Notes: a model not told the origin generated them from the sequence alone. A stretch of 64,000 bases of DNA from Phalacrocorax aristotelis (GCF_949628215.1 NC_134277.1:122118963-122182962); one strand, 5' to 3'. Shown: positions 1 through 25,853, counted from the first letter of the stretch. Program-made: numbers and translations.

Positions 1-436
1 ACCCAGACCAACCATAGCAAAACTTAGATATCACACACTAATATCTTAAAAGTGCAGAATATAGGAAAGTGAAGTTCAGCAGAACTCTGATATTTACCTG
101 AACTGCAAGGATTTTGCAGCTAATAGAGACCAAATCAGAAACTACCAGTGCATGGCAACTTTTCTTGGGCACTACTGCAATGACCAGCATGTGCCATCTT
201 CTCTCACAGTAATCTGGTTAATTCGCTGTCACTGATGGCCCTGAATTTTTACTTTGAAAGTTTCTCAGAACCAGAGAACAAAAACTTTAACAGTCCTTAA
301 GGAAGCATTTGTGATTGTCCACTCAGATCCCCACAAATTGTACTAGTTAAAATAGTATTCAAACACACAGTGCTACACATATCAAAGGAAAAAACCCAAA
401 GCAGTGCAAGAGTCTGAAAAGAAATTCCATTCATAC

Positions 437-3400
437 CTGTGTTTTAAGCTCTCCCAAATAAGCTCGGAACAGTTTTTCAGAATTGTTAATCATGTCGCTA
501 GGCTGGACCTCTCCCAAAACTCCCAAAAGCTCATAAATCTTTTCCAGTACTAGAAAGTAATTTAATATTATTAAATATTAATTGCTGAAATCATTGACAT
601 TTTCACTGCAATTCCTATATAACTTGCAACACAAGAAAAACACCCCTGATGGTTTAATTTTAACTGGTGATTAGCATGTGGGGAAGACGGCCCTTTATAA
701 TGTACATACACACACATATACATTTATATCTACATACTACGATGTGAGATGCACCCTCTTCTCCCATTAATAAGTTAAACACATTTACTTTTCTTAAATA
801 CGGCTTAGAAAACTCATTAATAAAGGCCACATCCAGTGAGAAGAATTTACGACTAATCCAAGTCAGGCACTGGAACAGGCTGCACAGAGAGGTTGTAGAG
901 TCGCCATCCCTGGAGGTATTTAAAAGACGTGTAGGCGTGGCACTTCAGGGCATGGTTTAGGAGACATGGTGGTGTTGGGCTGGCAGTTGGACTTGATGAT
1001 CCTAGAGATTTTTTCCATCCTTAATGTTTCTATGGTTCTAAGTTTGCTGCTGGCCTTGAGGTCATGTTGGATCTTTTAAGTACCATCAGGGCCAACAGCT
1101 GGCAGAAGTTTCAGTGCCTGAATTCACACTAAAGGGTTCTACCCAGGCACAGCAAGTTTTGTGAGGGCTAGACCTGCCAAGCGAAGACTTCAGCGGTAAC
1201 TAGCCAAGGTGAACAAACTAGAGCTCACGTTAGTACGCTTACATAAATAACATAACCGGGAAAGGCAGGAACTGATGAACTCACATTAGAGGCAGCCAAT
1301 GAAGGAGCTATCACACTAAAACTGCAGCTCTGATGGTGAAACTGGCTGGGGTTGGAATAAGGTTACAAAGAGCTTTAGCAACTGAGCTGGGGTTTACATG
1401 AACTGCGATAGGGACAGGCAGCCTCTGCTTTTGGTAAGAGCGCCCACTGGAGGCGCCAGGACTACTCTTAAGGGTCAAAGTTATAGGGGTATGTGCATGT
1501 ATAGTTATAAAATACGTATAAGAGTAACTTCAAAGTTTCAGCTACACCAGGTTTGCATGGAACCTGGGGGGGGTGGGGAATCTAAGAGCATAGCAAAGTT
1601 AACTCGGTTTACAACAAGAAAGCTGGAATTACTTTCAGGATTTAGGCATTCAGGGACTAATAATAACAGATTAGACATACAAATACCCTTATGTCAGGAA
1701 TCCTAAACCAGACCTATGCTTAAATTCAGTATGAACTGCCAGCACTAAATTCAATAATTCTCCCGCGTGTTAGCTCATACATATATACAAGTCTGCTAAG
1801 AAACAGCTAACTGCATGATCATAATTAGAAGACCTGAACAAATTTTACTACCTCTAAAACATGACAGCTACCATTTTTAAGCACACTTGCCACTGGAATA
1901 GCAATTACACGTTTCCATAGGGTCTAAACCAAGAAGAACTGAGTATAAATAAAACAAACGACATTGACAGAAAAACTAAAGTCTACCTGTATCAGGAACT
2001 TTACTTCTTGTGGCAAGTTCCCCATAAAATTTATTAAATATCTCCCCAACTTTCATTTCTTCCATCACACAGGAACGTCGTAAACTTTGGAGCAACTAAG
2101 ATAGATGAAAATAAAGAAAATTTAGGAAAATCATTAATATTACTACCACAATCCTTCTTGGTCTAAATAAGAACACAGCTCTCATGTACCTTCAGCTTAA
2201 GTATGCTATTGAATGTAAGAGATTTAAGGTGACTGGTCCAGGAAAGAGTATTGGCATGAAATCTACTTTAACAATAAACTACCTTCCTGTATATGTATAA
2301 ATACAAAATTTATTATTTTTAATTCATACTACATATACTATATATAGATCATCTGCATGAAAATGACACACAATCTAATTATATATGTATAATTATATAA
2401 TTTTAAAATATGTATATATATAAAAACCCCACAAGAGCACAGGCTTAGCAAGTCTACAACAGCCTTTATCCCATTGTACTTCCCTCCCTACCACTGTAAA
2501 GCCAATCCAATTCACAGAAGAACTAACTCAGAATAACTCAGAAGAGAGTTTTGTTTCTCATAAACAAAATGAAGTAGGTGTAAAAGCATTTGCAAAACAA
2601 GGGTCTAATGCATTCTAAGGCACGCAAAGGGTGGTGGTAAGTAGCTCTTTTTCAAAGTGGCAGCCTGCCACAAACGGGGTCTCCCAGGGATTGATATTGA
2701 GCCCAATGTTATTCAACATCTTCAAAAGTGATCTGGATAATGGGATCAAGTGTAGCCTGATGAAGTTTGCAGATGACACCAAATTGAGTGGGGAAGTAGA
2801 CACTCCAGAAGAGCAAGAACCTTATGAAGTTCAACAAGGACAAGTGTAACGTCTTGCACCTGGGAAAACATAATCCAGGAGCGCAGCACAGACTGGGATC
2901 CACCTGGCTGGAGAGCAGCTCCATGGAAAGGGACCTGGGGGTCCTGGTGGACAGAAAGCTCAACATGAGCGAACAGTGTGTTGCTGCGGCCAAGAAGGCC
3001 AACAGGATGCTGGGCTGCATCAAAAAGGGCATCACCAGCAGAGAGAAAGAAGTCATTATCCCGCTCTACTCAGCACTGGTCAGGGCACACCTAGAGTACT
3101 GTGTGCAGTTCTGGTCCCCTCTATACAAAAAGGATGTGGACAGGCTGGAAGGGGTCCAGAGAAGGGCCGCCAAGATGATCAAAGGCCTGGGAAGCTGCCA
3201 TATGAGGATAGGCTGGGAGAACTGTGTTTGTTCGGCCTTCAGAAAAGGAGGCTCAGGGGGGATCTCATCACCATGTACCAGTACTTAAGGGGCAGCTACA
3301 GAGAAGATGGAGACTCCCTTTTTACAAGGAGTCACATGGAGAGGACAAGGGGGAATGGACACAAGTTGCTCTTGGGAAGATTCTGATTGGACATGAGAGG

Positions 3401-5922
3401 GAAATTTTTCACAGTGAGGACAGTCACCATTGGAATAATCTCCCCAGGGAAGTGGCTGACTCGGCCACATTGGATACTTTTAAGATTCAGCTGGACAGGG
3501 TGCTGGGCCATCTTGTCTAGACTCTGCTCTCCCCAGAAAGGTTGGACTAGATGATCCCTGAGGTCCCTTCCAAACTGTGATTCTGTGAAGCACATTATGA
3601 AACTACTGTTTCACACAGTAACAAAACTTTTGAAAAAAACCCCTTCTCCCCCACACCTTTCACATATTGTGTCTAATATCCTATATTATAATATCATATA
3701 CTAATACATAATATTTTAAGCAAGAATACAATTGAACTGCAAAAATTCTTCCTTAAAGAACCACAATAAACTGGGACAGATCTGCAACTGCCCCCAAAAC
3801 GATCGTGCCTTGCTCTGGCAGATGAAGGAGTGACATACTCACATCTAAGCAACCCACTGGAAGAATATCAAAGACAATCTATTGCTAAGAATTATCTCTT
3901 ACTAACGTCTAAATATTACACTATCACTATTCTCTTGCTACTGCAGACTACGGATTTTCTGCATGATATAGCACAACTTTCTAGATTTTCTAGAAACATG
4001 AGACATTTATAAAATGCATTTTACCTTAATCAAAAGTTCCAGAGCTGGGATTTTACATTTTGCTGATCTCTCTTTTGTATAAGCGCTAATGCAAGTTTGC
4101 TAGATAGGAAAGAAAATGAAGATTATAATGCTCGTAAGTAGAGAAGGGAATTCAAAAATAATAACGTATTCATCTACCTCTTTATCTGCTCCTAGCAAGT
4201 TTAAGGTTTCTAAAAGACTGTAACAATAAAAATATTCAGTCGTGACCGTGGCTTCTCTGACAACACTGCAGCACTGTCTGACATAATAACAAATTCCAGC
4301 TCAAGCAAAGAAAGTGCAGTTTCAGGAATAAAAGGCACACATAGCAAAATTTTCCACCTCAGCATTATCATTCCTTACAATACGTAGCTACTAATTTAAG
4401 ATCAGAAAGTGCAGTGGTACAGCTAAGCACTTCTATGCAAAGCATTATTATTCAGCAATCTAGACTCAAGGAGCCTCATTTTTTGAGGTATTGTAGTTTA
4501 CACCAATTTCTGTATATATTGCAAAAGTAACAACTTTGCAGGAAAGCTTTTTAAAAATTGGTATTTAAAGTTAATTATCACCTGTAGAAACATTTAACAT
4601 ACTACACTTAAACTATGAATTTATTCTATATAAAAGTTATAACTTATTTTCAAAATCAATAACTTAGTTTCAAGATCAACACCTATTGTGTTCTATAAAG
4701 AGAAGTTAATAAAATTAAGTCTATAGTTTAAACAATTCCACGCTTCTCTGTTGTCTTAATTACGTCTTATGCCAATCAAGTTATTTCAGCTCTAACAAGA
4801 ACACCAGAGACGGGTAAGGCAGACTGCGAGGGGTGAAGGATAGTTACGAATCTGTTCTGGCATGAGACCCACCAGCATTGTTTCAACCATTCCGCAAAGA
4901 CCTTTAGGAAATAGTTTTCCTTTACCCACCTTAATATTACAGGCGTAAGGGTGAACTTTGTCACCAACTTTTTCCATAAAGACACAAAGAAACTTCAGTG
5001 CTTCTTCCCTGCACTCTCGAAACTGAAGAGTTAAAAAAAAAATTCAAAGTTTAGTTTTAACGTGTGTAACGCAACACGCTGTTCGTATAGCACTATCTCA
5101 ACAGTTCTTTGAAAACTGAGGTTTGCCAACTCACCTCCTCGATGCCGAGGGACCTGTGGATGAAGAGGAGTAAGCCATGCTCTTGAGAGAACAGCAGGGA
5201 CAGGTGCAGCGCTGCGGGGAAGCACACGGACAGCCGTCAGGCGGCCGGGTGCCGCCCCAGGGCGGGCAGGGCCGGGCACACCGGCCTGCCGCCTCCTGCA
5301 CAACGTGCCCCGACGCCCCGGGCACGACCTGACGCTTGTCATCACAAGAACGGCCTAGCGCGGGTGTCCCCGGCCTCCCCACGGGCTGGGGCCCCCGGCC
5401 TGCGGCCGGCCCCCCTCGGAGCCGAGGGGCAGCCGACCCGAGGGCCGCCGGCGGAGGGGGGCACCCCCCCCCCAAGTGGTTTTACCAAGGGAAATGGTTA
5501 TTTGGGGCAAGGGACCGTCCCTCCCCCGAAATCAGCCCTTTACGTCACGCCAGCAGCCCCCGAGTGTCGCGGCGAGCGAAGCACTGAGGGAAGGCGGGCG
5601 GGCAGAGCCGCTCCGCCGCACCAGCGACCCGGCGGGTGCCCCCCGGCATCAGCAAGCCCTCCCCAAGCTGAGCAGTCGCTGCTTTAAAGACACCAGCGAA
5701 GCAACAGCCGCTCCAGGCCCCGCTCCGAGCCTCCGCACCCCCCCGTTTCGGCGGCCGGGCCGGGCCCGCTGTCGCACCCTGCACGCCGCCCGCCGGGCTG
5801 GTGAGGCAGGTCTCCCCCAGGGTGCGGAGCAGGCTATAGCCATGCAGGGCGGCGCTGGCGGCATCGCCCCCGGCCTGCAGGCAGCGATGCAGCTGGTGCA
5901 GGCACTCCTGGGCGCCGGCCAT
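437..5922 (-). CDS. PRKDC: PRKDC (DNA-PKcs), first six coding exons, partial gene
   Basis: PRKDC is the large PIKK-family serine/threonine kinase that binds Ku at DNA ends in non-homologous end joining in the nucleus. Six minus-strand exons are visible: 5778-5922, 5135-5211, 4930-5022, 4025-4099, 1987-2095 and 437-549. They join in frame (612 nt, residues 1-204), each with GT donor and AG acceptor. The product matches the N-terminus of vertebrate DNA-PKcs as I recall it: [13 protein letters not shown] in exon 3, [12 protein letters not shown] in exon 4, [12 protein letters not shown] in exon 5 and [10 protein letters not shown] in exon 6. This is the start of the N-terminal HEAT-repeat region; the kinase domain lies far beyond the left edge. 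The start at 5922 was chosen because it aligns with the family start and sits in a strong AGCATGG context; the same frame stays open 39 codons upstream to another ATG. The first exon is the least conserved part, as in other species. Positions 1-436 belong to intron 6. Confidence 0.95.
550..1986 (-). other. PRKDC intron 5
   Basis: AT-rich intron between exons 5 and 6. It contains one short CR1 LINE 3' end (about 865-1039). The rest, including the open frame at 1398-1706, shows no similarity I recognise and no conserved coding pattern. Confidence 0.8.
865..1039 (+). mobile_element. CR1 LINE, 3' end fragment
   Basis: About 175 bases match the avian CR1 3' UTR: the CACTGGAACAGGCTGC segment, GAGGTTGTAGAGTC, CATCCCTGGAGGTATTTAAAAG, then TTGGACTTGATGATCCTAGAG and the terminal short repeat around TCTATGGTTCTA. 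It is strongly 5'-truncated with no reverse transcriptase left, which is typical for CR1. It lies antisense to PRKDC, in its intron 5. Divergence is moderate. Confidence 0.88.
2096..4024 (-). other. PRKDC intron 4
   Basis: Intron between exons 4 and 5, about half of it filled by a CR1 LINE piece (about 2620-3596). An AT-rich low-complexity stretch at 2310-2425 contains alternating TA runs. Nothing else is recognisable. Confidence 0.8.
2620..3596 (+). mobile_element. CR1 LINE, 5'-truncated, with reverse transcriptase C-terminal part
   Basis: Nearly 1 kb of a CR1 non-LTR retrotransposon. Plus-strand frames carry the C-terminal part of the reverse transcriptase: [16 protein letters not shown], then FADDTKLSG (the catalytic FADD motif), then [56 protein letters not shown] and [19 protein letters not shown]. 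The frame shifts several times, so it is dead. The 3' end has the CR1 signature GGTTGGACTAGATGATCC, GAGGTCCCTTCC and a TGATTCTGTGA tail. It lies antisense in PRKDC intron 4. The left boundary is approximate, because CR1 makes no clear target duplication. Confidence 0.95.
4100..4929 (-). other. PRKDC intron 3
   Basis: AT-rich intron sequence between exons 3 and 4. I see no repeat, RNA gene or conserved reading frame in it. Confidence 0.75.
5778..5922 (-). CDS. PRKDC: PRKDC exon 1 (start codon exon)
   Basis: The exon encodes [16 protein letters not shown] and on through the region aligned with the family's GLGQEC segment (here RTLGETCL), ending in phase 1. The donor is GTGCGA, preceded by CAGG. 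Joined to the next exon it gives [15 protein letters not shown], matching the known ALQTSLVFSRDFGLL segment. It lies inside the CpG island, so several long overlapping frames on both strands are only composition effects. Confidence 0.88.
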
Positions 5923-6857
5923 GCTGCGGCGCGGCGGGAAGCGGCGCGAGGGAGGCGGGAGCAAAGGGCCCGGCCCCGGGCGGATCCAACACAGACAGCC
6001 GGGGTGGGGGTGGGGGTGAGGGGGGGTGGAGCGGGACACGCCGTGGCATCAGGACGAGCGCACTCCGAGGGAGGAGAAAGGCGGGTAGACCTCGGCCGGA
6101 TCATTCCGACCAGAGAGGGGCAGCACAGCCGTCTACGGGCGATGGCAGGGAGGGTTTGGGGACATCTCTGTCTCTCGCTGCAGGATAGGCTCTACTACAC
6201 GCACGTACGGTAACCTGCAAGCACTGTTTCTTCTCCCCCCCCACCGCGGAGAATGGGCTGCTCCGAGCTCCCCACGCCTCCCAGTCCAACCGCTGGACAA
6301 GTTTTGCCGCGAAATTCGGTCAGGTGCGGGCGGTTCCACTGCGGGTTGGGGGGGAGCAATGTTCCATCGGTGAGGATGGCCTCCGCCTTGTAGCACAAGA
6401 AGCACCCCGCAGCATGCTCCAGTCCTTGCCGCAGCAGCTTGAGCAGGGCGCGACCCTCCCCGCCGGGGCCCGCAGGGATCACTTCTCCCTCCTTCCCTTC
6501 TCCGTTTTCCACCCCCCCTTTCTGCATCCCTTGGGCGCTTCCGTTGCGATCGCGCTTACCCATTGGCCAGAAAGCCCGCGAGAGCGCGCACACCGGGGTC
6601 GCTTGGCGCGGAGTTTCCTGGGGCTGCTCGGGGTCGCTGAGGTGGGTGGCGGTGCCGGCTGTTTCCCCTAACCTCACCTTCCCCTTCTTTTCCTGGCGGC
6701 TCCGCGCTCGGCCTGTGCGGGGAGAGTGGAGGAAGCCCCTGGGTCTTCGCTCGGGGCTTGGCCGGTGGCGGGGCTCCCACAGCCCGCGTTATTCTTCTCC
6801 CCCCCCCCGCCCCGCCCCCTCCGCAGGTAGGACCGCCGCGGGAGCCGGAGCAGCGCC
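5923..6857. promoter_or_regulatory. Bidirectional PRKDC-MCM4 promoter
   Basis: The two start codons lie 0.94 kb apart, head to head. Visible candidate sites are an E2F-type GGCGGGAA at 5933-5940, TTTGCCGCGAAA at 6303-6314 (fits the TTTSSCGC E2F consensus and reads E2F-like on both strands), TTGGCGCG at 6603-6610, and a CCAAT box in reverse (ATTGG) at 6562-6566. There is no clear TATA box. Human PRKDC and MCM4 are known to share such a promoter; the specific factor assignments here are inference from motifs alone. Confidence 0.85.
6642..6826 (+). other. MCM4: Probable 5' UTR intron of MCM4
   Basis: A pyrimidine-rich tract ending in CCGCAG at 6821-6826 sits just before the ATG-bearing exon and looks like a 3' splice site. 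A matching donor, GAG followed by GTGGGT, lies at 6642. A non-coding first exon ending near 6641 would agree with the non-coding first exon reported for human MCM4. This is inference; there is no transcript evidence. Confidence 0.5.
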
Positions 6858-19736
<12,879 letters not shown>

Positions 19737-20084
19737 GTTAGCCTTTACTTGCAAGCCAGCTGTCACAGCTTTACTTCTCCTTACTATATTGCCAGTCTGC
19801 AAGATTTTCAAGATCTGGTATTATCATTTGCTATGATAAGTGTAGTGACAATTAAGTGGCGCTCCTCTCAGACAAGAGCTTACAAAGGACCTAAAAAATC
19901 CTTAGCTGAATAATGCCATTTACATTTTAACTAAATGTAACTACCAATGTGTTACATGCCACATATTTTTGAGGTTTTGTAGAACATGCTAGCAATGTTG
20001 CATGTATTTCTGAATTGTAAAAATTCATCTTAAATGACTTTTTAGTAAATGCAATTTGACTATTAATACTGCTGTAATCTGAAA

Positions 20085-20090
20085 TAAAGT
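20085..20090 (+). terminator. MCM4: MCM4 polyadenylation signal AATAAA
   Basis: The first canonical AATAAA after the MCM4 stop lies about 350 bp downstream, so the 3' UTR is short (about 19737-20110). The exact cleavage point cannot be seen. Confidence 0.75.
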
Positions 20091-20114
20091 TATTGGACTT
20101 AAAAGGGCTCTTCA

Positions 20115-23100
20115 GCATTTATTTCACATGGAAGTGAGCATATCCTGTGCTGAGCACTTTTCAATATAGAATTCTGCAATTTTTAGGAAGCTCTCTGTGA
20201 GAGCATGAAGGAGCTCTGTGCTGCGCTTTTTTACTTGAGTGTACTTTTGGTGGTATTGTCAATGTAAAAAAAGGCAGGTTCTACCTCATACCAAGTTTTC
20301 AAATTTTATTACTGTACATTTAAGCATGACTGGATAAATTAAGTTACCCACCTCTGGTGTAATCTCATATAATCATCTGTCCTGAAAGAATAAGGTCCAG
20401 TAGTGCCTGACCGGAGAAGCTTCCCTCATGCTAGGCAGGGTAGATGCTCTCAGTCATTGCATGTCAATAGCTGCTATTGTTTTTACAGCTGAGCTAGCAG
20501 AAGAGTTCCCTAATTCACTTCAGTACAGACAGCACCAGGCTGATCTCAACTGCTCACTTAGCCCTTCTAAGCTGAAATAAATACTCCTGCTGTTTGTGTG
20601 GAAAACAGATTTCAGGTCCCTTTCTATTTAAGATTACTCTTAATTCACCATCTTCTAGTTTTTTGGGGTTTTGCTTTTTAAAATAAAATGCTTCTTAGAA
20701 ATTTAGTGTGTGCAGAGTTACTTGCAGAATAATCCCACTAGGTGGCTCTTAAACCTGGATGTAATAGTTGATAGATATGATTTGTTTTCACTCTGTAGTG
20801 GATTTTTTTTTTTAATAAGCAAAGACTGCAAGTACCACTCTGTAATTAGGTTGATAGAGACGGGAAATACTGGTAAATAGTCTTTTAGTTTTTTTTTTTA
20901 AATCTGATTAAAAGATATTAACCATCCATATACTAATTTGAAATGTACACAAAGCAAGAGGAAGATGAAAGTAATTTACTTGGACTGAGAATGTCTTCCT
21001 TACTCTATCCAATAGTCTTATGGTATATCATAATTTATTGCTGTATTTACCCTATGCTGTTAACAGTTATAATTAAGCTAATTTTAAAAAACTCAAGTCA
21101 TTTAAAGACTGGAATATACAACCAGGGAAAAGCACTTCTGCTAGAAATTTGATACTCTTAACATCAGAAATTACGTAGAAGAAAGGCATTGAAGTCTTCT
21201 ATACATTAAAAAAGTTATAAGCCTACTGGCAGAAATTATTTGTAATAAGTCACTTTAAGGACCATAGTTGAAGTGATTTGCTGTCTTTTCTAACACTATG
21301 AAGAGAAGCTGGTGGTGAAGTGATATAGAATGGTACTCTTCTGTTTTCCGAGCACAGAATGAAATCGCTGGTTACTTGGGGTGGGTGGGGAACCAGTGTA
21401 AGATAGACCAAAAAATGTTTGCTACCACTGTTACTGGTTTCAAAGCTGGTATGCCATTTCTCTGCAAGCACAGATTTGATTGGAAAGTAACTCAATCCTA
21501 GTCACCCCTGGTTTTGTTAGGTGCTTCAGTATGAACAGATGTAAATTAAGTGAGAAACAGCTGTCAGGATTATCCCCTGCCCATCATAACTGAGATAACA
21601 TACTCCTTTAAGACTATGTTCTAGTTGGCCTCAAACAACTTCAGTCTTATTTTTGGCAGTCACTTTGGAACTGCAGTTTTATCTTCCTAGAAGGCCCAGG
21701 ACTTCCAGGATTATCTCAGGAAAAGAAGAAAGTACACTGAAAACTGCACGTCAAATAGCTGATCAGGGAAGAGATTCTATCCCACTTTTGCAGTGTGTTT
21801 ATCTAATTTCATAATTAGAGCTGCTCTGTAACTCGCTGTTTGGAGACAGCAATATGGACTGAAGAAAGTAAGCATTTTGCATATTTTTTTTCTGACTTGG
21901 CAAGACCACATCTAGTCTTGCAAAAATACATGCATAGTTTACTTAAAGCATGGGATTCATCATCCGTGAGGTAAACTGACAGTCAATATAGAGGCTGTCG
22001 ACCAATTCTCAGAAAAATATGAAAAAATATTTTTGAAGTCAAAACCTGAGCAGAAGACCTACAGATTATATAATTACCTGATTAACTGATTATATAATTT
22101 CTAGAACCCTAAAACATTCTCACTGCCCTATATTTTGACTGCAGAGAAAACATTAACTTGGTTGCTTCAGTGACCCCTGATCATGTCCCACCTCTCAACT
22201 GGATAGGGTAGGAATAGGTTTGGACTGCTTTTGCCTAAATTTGACCCCCTTTTCTAATGAAGCATAGAGTTTCCAGTTACCATATTTTGTGAGTGGAAAT
22301 CTTATCAGTGAACCACTGTAATGCCTGCATATTTTGTTTTGAAAATCTTGCTACATCTAGATGCAGGTTAAATTGTTTCTTTTATAGACATGATTAAAAA
22401 CCCCACGTATTGTTAATGTGGCTTTGTGGTCCAACTATCTCTTAACCATTATCATACAAATTGTTTTTTCTAGTATGAACCAGGCTTTTACTAGCACAAC
22501 TTACCGACCAACTTGGATCAAATTTGCTATACATCTAGTTAAGAATCCTTTGTTAGTCTTAACCAAACATCAAATGCTTCACACGAAATACAAGCAAATT
22601 CATAAGGTTTCCTCTAGTAATTAAAAACTTCCCATGCCCTGAAGCAAGAGTGATACAGTCTTTCCTAACCTTTTTTATTGAAAACTACTAGGTACAATAA
22701 TATGTAGACTCCTAAAAATACAATAACTACATGTAAGAAAGCTACTAAACCTTCTTATGTGGAAGATACTCTCTATTATATCTCTGATGACCTCTGAAAG
22801 AAATGTTAGGAAGTAGAGGAGCTTTTGACCCTTCCTTGGTTTTAAGTGGTTAACTTTATTACAGTCCTGGTGCAAGTTTTATTGTGACTCGTAAGCTGTT
22901 ACCTGTCTAATCCTTAAAGATATGAAAAAGCTGAAAACATTAAGTCATCAACAGTTTTGAACACCTCTGACATCAAAAAGAAAAACTTACAAACTGGCTG
23001 TTCTTAGAATTTTGTTTTCTTGTCATAGTCTTCCATACTGCCCAATGCTGTAGTACTCAAGTGTCATTTCCTTCCCTGGTCCCCGAAAGAAGTAACCACA

Positions 23101-25773
23101 ACAGGCCCCTCCAGAGTTTGTAATTTCTCACCCAGTGAAGAAATGGTTGGCACAAGCTTACTGAGTCAGGAGCCAGGGAAGATTTACTTCCTGGTTCTAG
23201 TTCTTAGTCAGGAGCACCTTCCCGTTGCCAATCTTTTCCAGTGGCACCAGATGCAGACTTGAACCAGGAGAGTGCAAACACCGTTCTGGAACATAACTGC
23301 ACCCACAATTTAAAGCCAGAGACAGTTGAGCCTAAGTACCCAGGCACACAATGCTGCCTGAGCGAGCTCAGTTTCCACCCTCGAATACAGTAAGGCTAGT
23401 CTGGCTACCTGCATTGGTATTATGACCTTATCTCAGTTTTAGTCACATGGTATGTTACCTGTGCTTTTCAATACATGTACATTTGGTTGGGAAGATGAAG
23501 AAAGGGAGGCATCTCCATGATTCAGCAAGTTCTTAGCCCATCTTTCAGTATGCAAACAGCCATTAAGCTCTTAAGCTTGTACTTAGTAACAATGAAGCTC
23601 TAAGGACATTATACAGGCAGAATTTTTTTCACTAATTGGGCATTTCCTTGCAGTATCTTTCTAGGTAAACAGTCTTGGCAACATGTGCTTGGTTGACAGT
23701 TCCACTCACGTTCCATCACTCTATAACAGTTACATACCAGGATCACAGAGTTCCTGTCACTTTTAAAAAATACTTGACTCTCCGACCCTTATTAGAAGAG
23801 TCAATCTTGAAATTTACCTGATATATAAACACTTCAACTAAACTGAAATCAATATAAACAAATGAGTACAAAGTAAACATCATTATGGGCCTCATCCAAC
23901 TTCCCAGCAATACAGTAGCTAGCTGTAGAAGTCCATCTAAATACTTCCTTATTGTTCTCAGCTTCCTCTCAACAACTGAAAAGAGCAGCCTGAGGCTGAT
24001 CAGGAAGCTGAAGCAGGCTTAACACCATTTTAATTGCAAATTTGAGAATGATCCCAACAGGTAAGCTATTTCCCCTCGGATAAACCATAATGTTCCCAAG
24101 TATCTGGTATTGGTGATTTTTTAATGGCAAAATATAATGCTACATAGACCTTTCAGAGCTGTACAAAGCAGCACAACTGCTTTATATGGGCTATTTTATC
24201 TAAGTGCAACAAGCTGGTTAGAATCTTCACATAACCCTTTCGGCAGAACTTGGAAGATGGATGTTACTGAGAAATTTTCCAAACTCTGTACTTTGCCTTC
24301 ACTTCATGAAGAGGGTGAAAAAATAATCAATCTATTCACTTATTTGAAGACATTTTGGAGTACTCAGTGGTCATACTAAAAGAAGGAAAAGTATTCTTTC
24401 TCTGGAAAGACTCATCATTAGATATTCCCAGGAGACAGATGTGTTAGTTATCTTTGTCCACACTCCTTACAACAGTTGATAAGAAATTACACATCAAAGA
24501 TAATGATCAGGAATCATTTTTATGAGGCAGGTTCAGTAAAGGATGTTGGTGTGACAAGAACCCAGTGCCAACACAGTGTGCACTGAGAACAACCCTGCTG
24601 AAAATAAGCACATACACAGTATGTATAAGCACATCCCATGTTGTCATCAGAAGGATGGCATTTAGTACGACCATTCTAGGCATCTTCTATCTACTTATCA
24701 CACTGAAAGTAGTTACTAAGCCTGGTACAAACTTTTTTTAGGTATGCCCAAGAGTTCAAAGGGAAGGTTAAGTTTTCAGCTTCTAAAGCATAAGGAGATA
24801 CACCAAGAAGTGGAACAGTATCAGTGTTTTGCTAGTTCCATGCACATTTTCTTCCTCGGCTATGAACAGACAGAAGACGTGAGGACATCAGTAAGCCTTT
24901 TTTCCACACTGTAAAGAACTTAGTTAACATTGAAGAGACAGCAGGTTTAGCAGCACTGGTCACAAAGATCTAAAAAGCTGCACTTGCTGTGCAGCTGCTT
25001 CTAGAAGGGCTGGGGGGAAATGCACCACAAAGAAACACACAATATCTGGACACAGATCAGAAGAAACTAGTAAGATGTTAAGGGAAGTCAGTGCATCAAT
25101 TAGATGGTCGAGGTTATCTCTGAACCTCTAACACAAGCGTGGCAGTCATCAGCCTCAAAAGCAGCTCTGTGAAAACAAGTAGGAGAGAAGGCTAAGGAGC
25201 TCAGTTATAACCTGCACACAGGCCATAGCCAAAAGACACAGCAGCTCTAGTGTGTTTTCTAGAATACAGACTTGGGGGGAAAGAGGTGACAACTTTTATC
25301 CTTAAACTTGAGTTGACCAATCCAGCTCGTACAACAGCTTCACAAAGATAGTAAATGAAAAGAAGGTCCTATATTTCTGGATGGGGACCAGAATGGGCAG
25401 CTGGGAAACAACAAGCATTCCTAAACTGCTATTTTCCACTGTCTGATCAAATTTGTCCTAGCTGGACAAGTGGAGAAAAGACACACTGATTCAGGTCTCT
25501 AACTGTCATTCATTCATCATTTTTCATAAAGCCTGGAAAAACATCATATTGCAGAATTATCTTTTGGAATTTGACTGAAACTGCCCAGGAAGAGTCAACA
25601 GCTACAACAGAGGATTGACATATGCAGTTATACAAGCCTGATTTGGGGAGGGAGAGGGAGGGAGGCAGGCAATCAGTTTCGCCCCAGTTAAAACAAAATT
25701 AACTTTTGACCAAAATAGTTTCATATTTTGTTTTGGTAGTTTCTACTTATAGCTATAACAATTCCTGTTTAAG
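20115..25773. other. Intergenic, MCM4 to first tRNA gene
   Basis: 5.7 kb of AT-rich sequence with only short, unconvincing open frames. Around 23000-23420 composition becomes more GC-rich, but I recognise no repeat family. No CR1, LTR or RNA gene is visible. Confidence 0.7.
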
Positions 25774-25780
25774 AAAACAC

Positions 25781-25853
25781 TGGAGAATGCGGGCATCGAT
25801 CCCGCTACCTCTCGCATGCTAAGCGAGCGCTCTACCATTTGAGCTAATTCCCC
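25781..25853 (-). tRNA. tRNA-Ala (anticodon AGC), copy 1
   Basis: This 73-nt gene folds into a full cloverleaf: 7-bp acceptor stem, GCTC/GAGC D stem, CTCGC/GCGAG anticodon stem with loop TTAGCAT, and GCGGG/CCCGC T stem. The G3-U70 pair, the identity mark for alanyl-tRNA synthetase, is present, with A73 as discriminator. Read as I34GC it serves GCU, GCC and GCA codons. Internal A and B boxes (B: GGGATCGATGCCC) are intact. A Pol III T4 terminator follows after 3 nt (25774-25777). There is no intron, and CCA is not encoded. As I recall it, the sequence equals the human tRNA-Ala-AGC major form. Confidence 0.98.

Noticed and set aside
2824-3520. Overlapping frames that look like an unknown protein of up to 154 residues
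   Set aside because: They are pieces of CR1 reverse transcriptase, not a host gene.
5923-6039. In-frame upstream ATG that would add 39 residues to PRKDC
   Set aside because: The extension is a Pro/His/Arg-rich CpG-island frame unlike any DNA-PKcs start, whereas the ATG at 5922 aligns with the family start and has a strong context.
5476-6213. 245-codon plus-strand open frame
   Set aside because: It lies antisense to PRKDC exon 1 in the CpG island, where stop codons are rare; its composition is low complexity and it has no family likeness.
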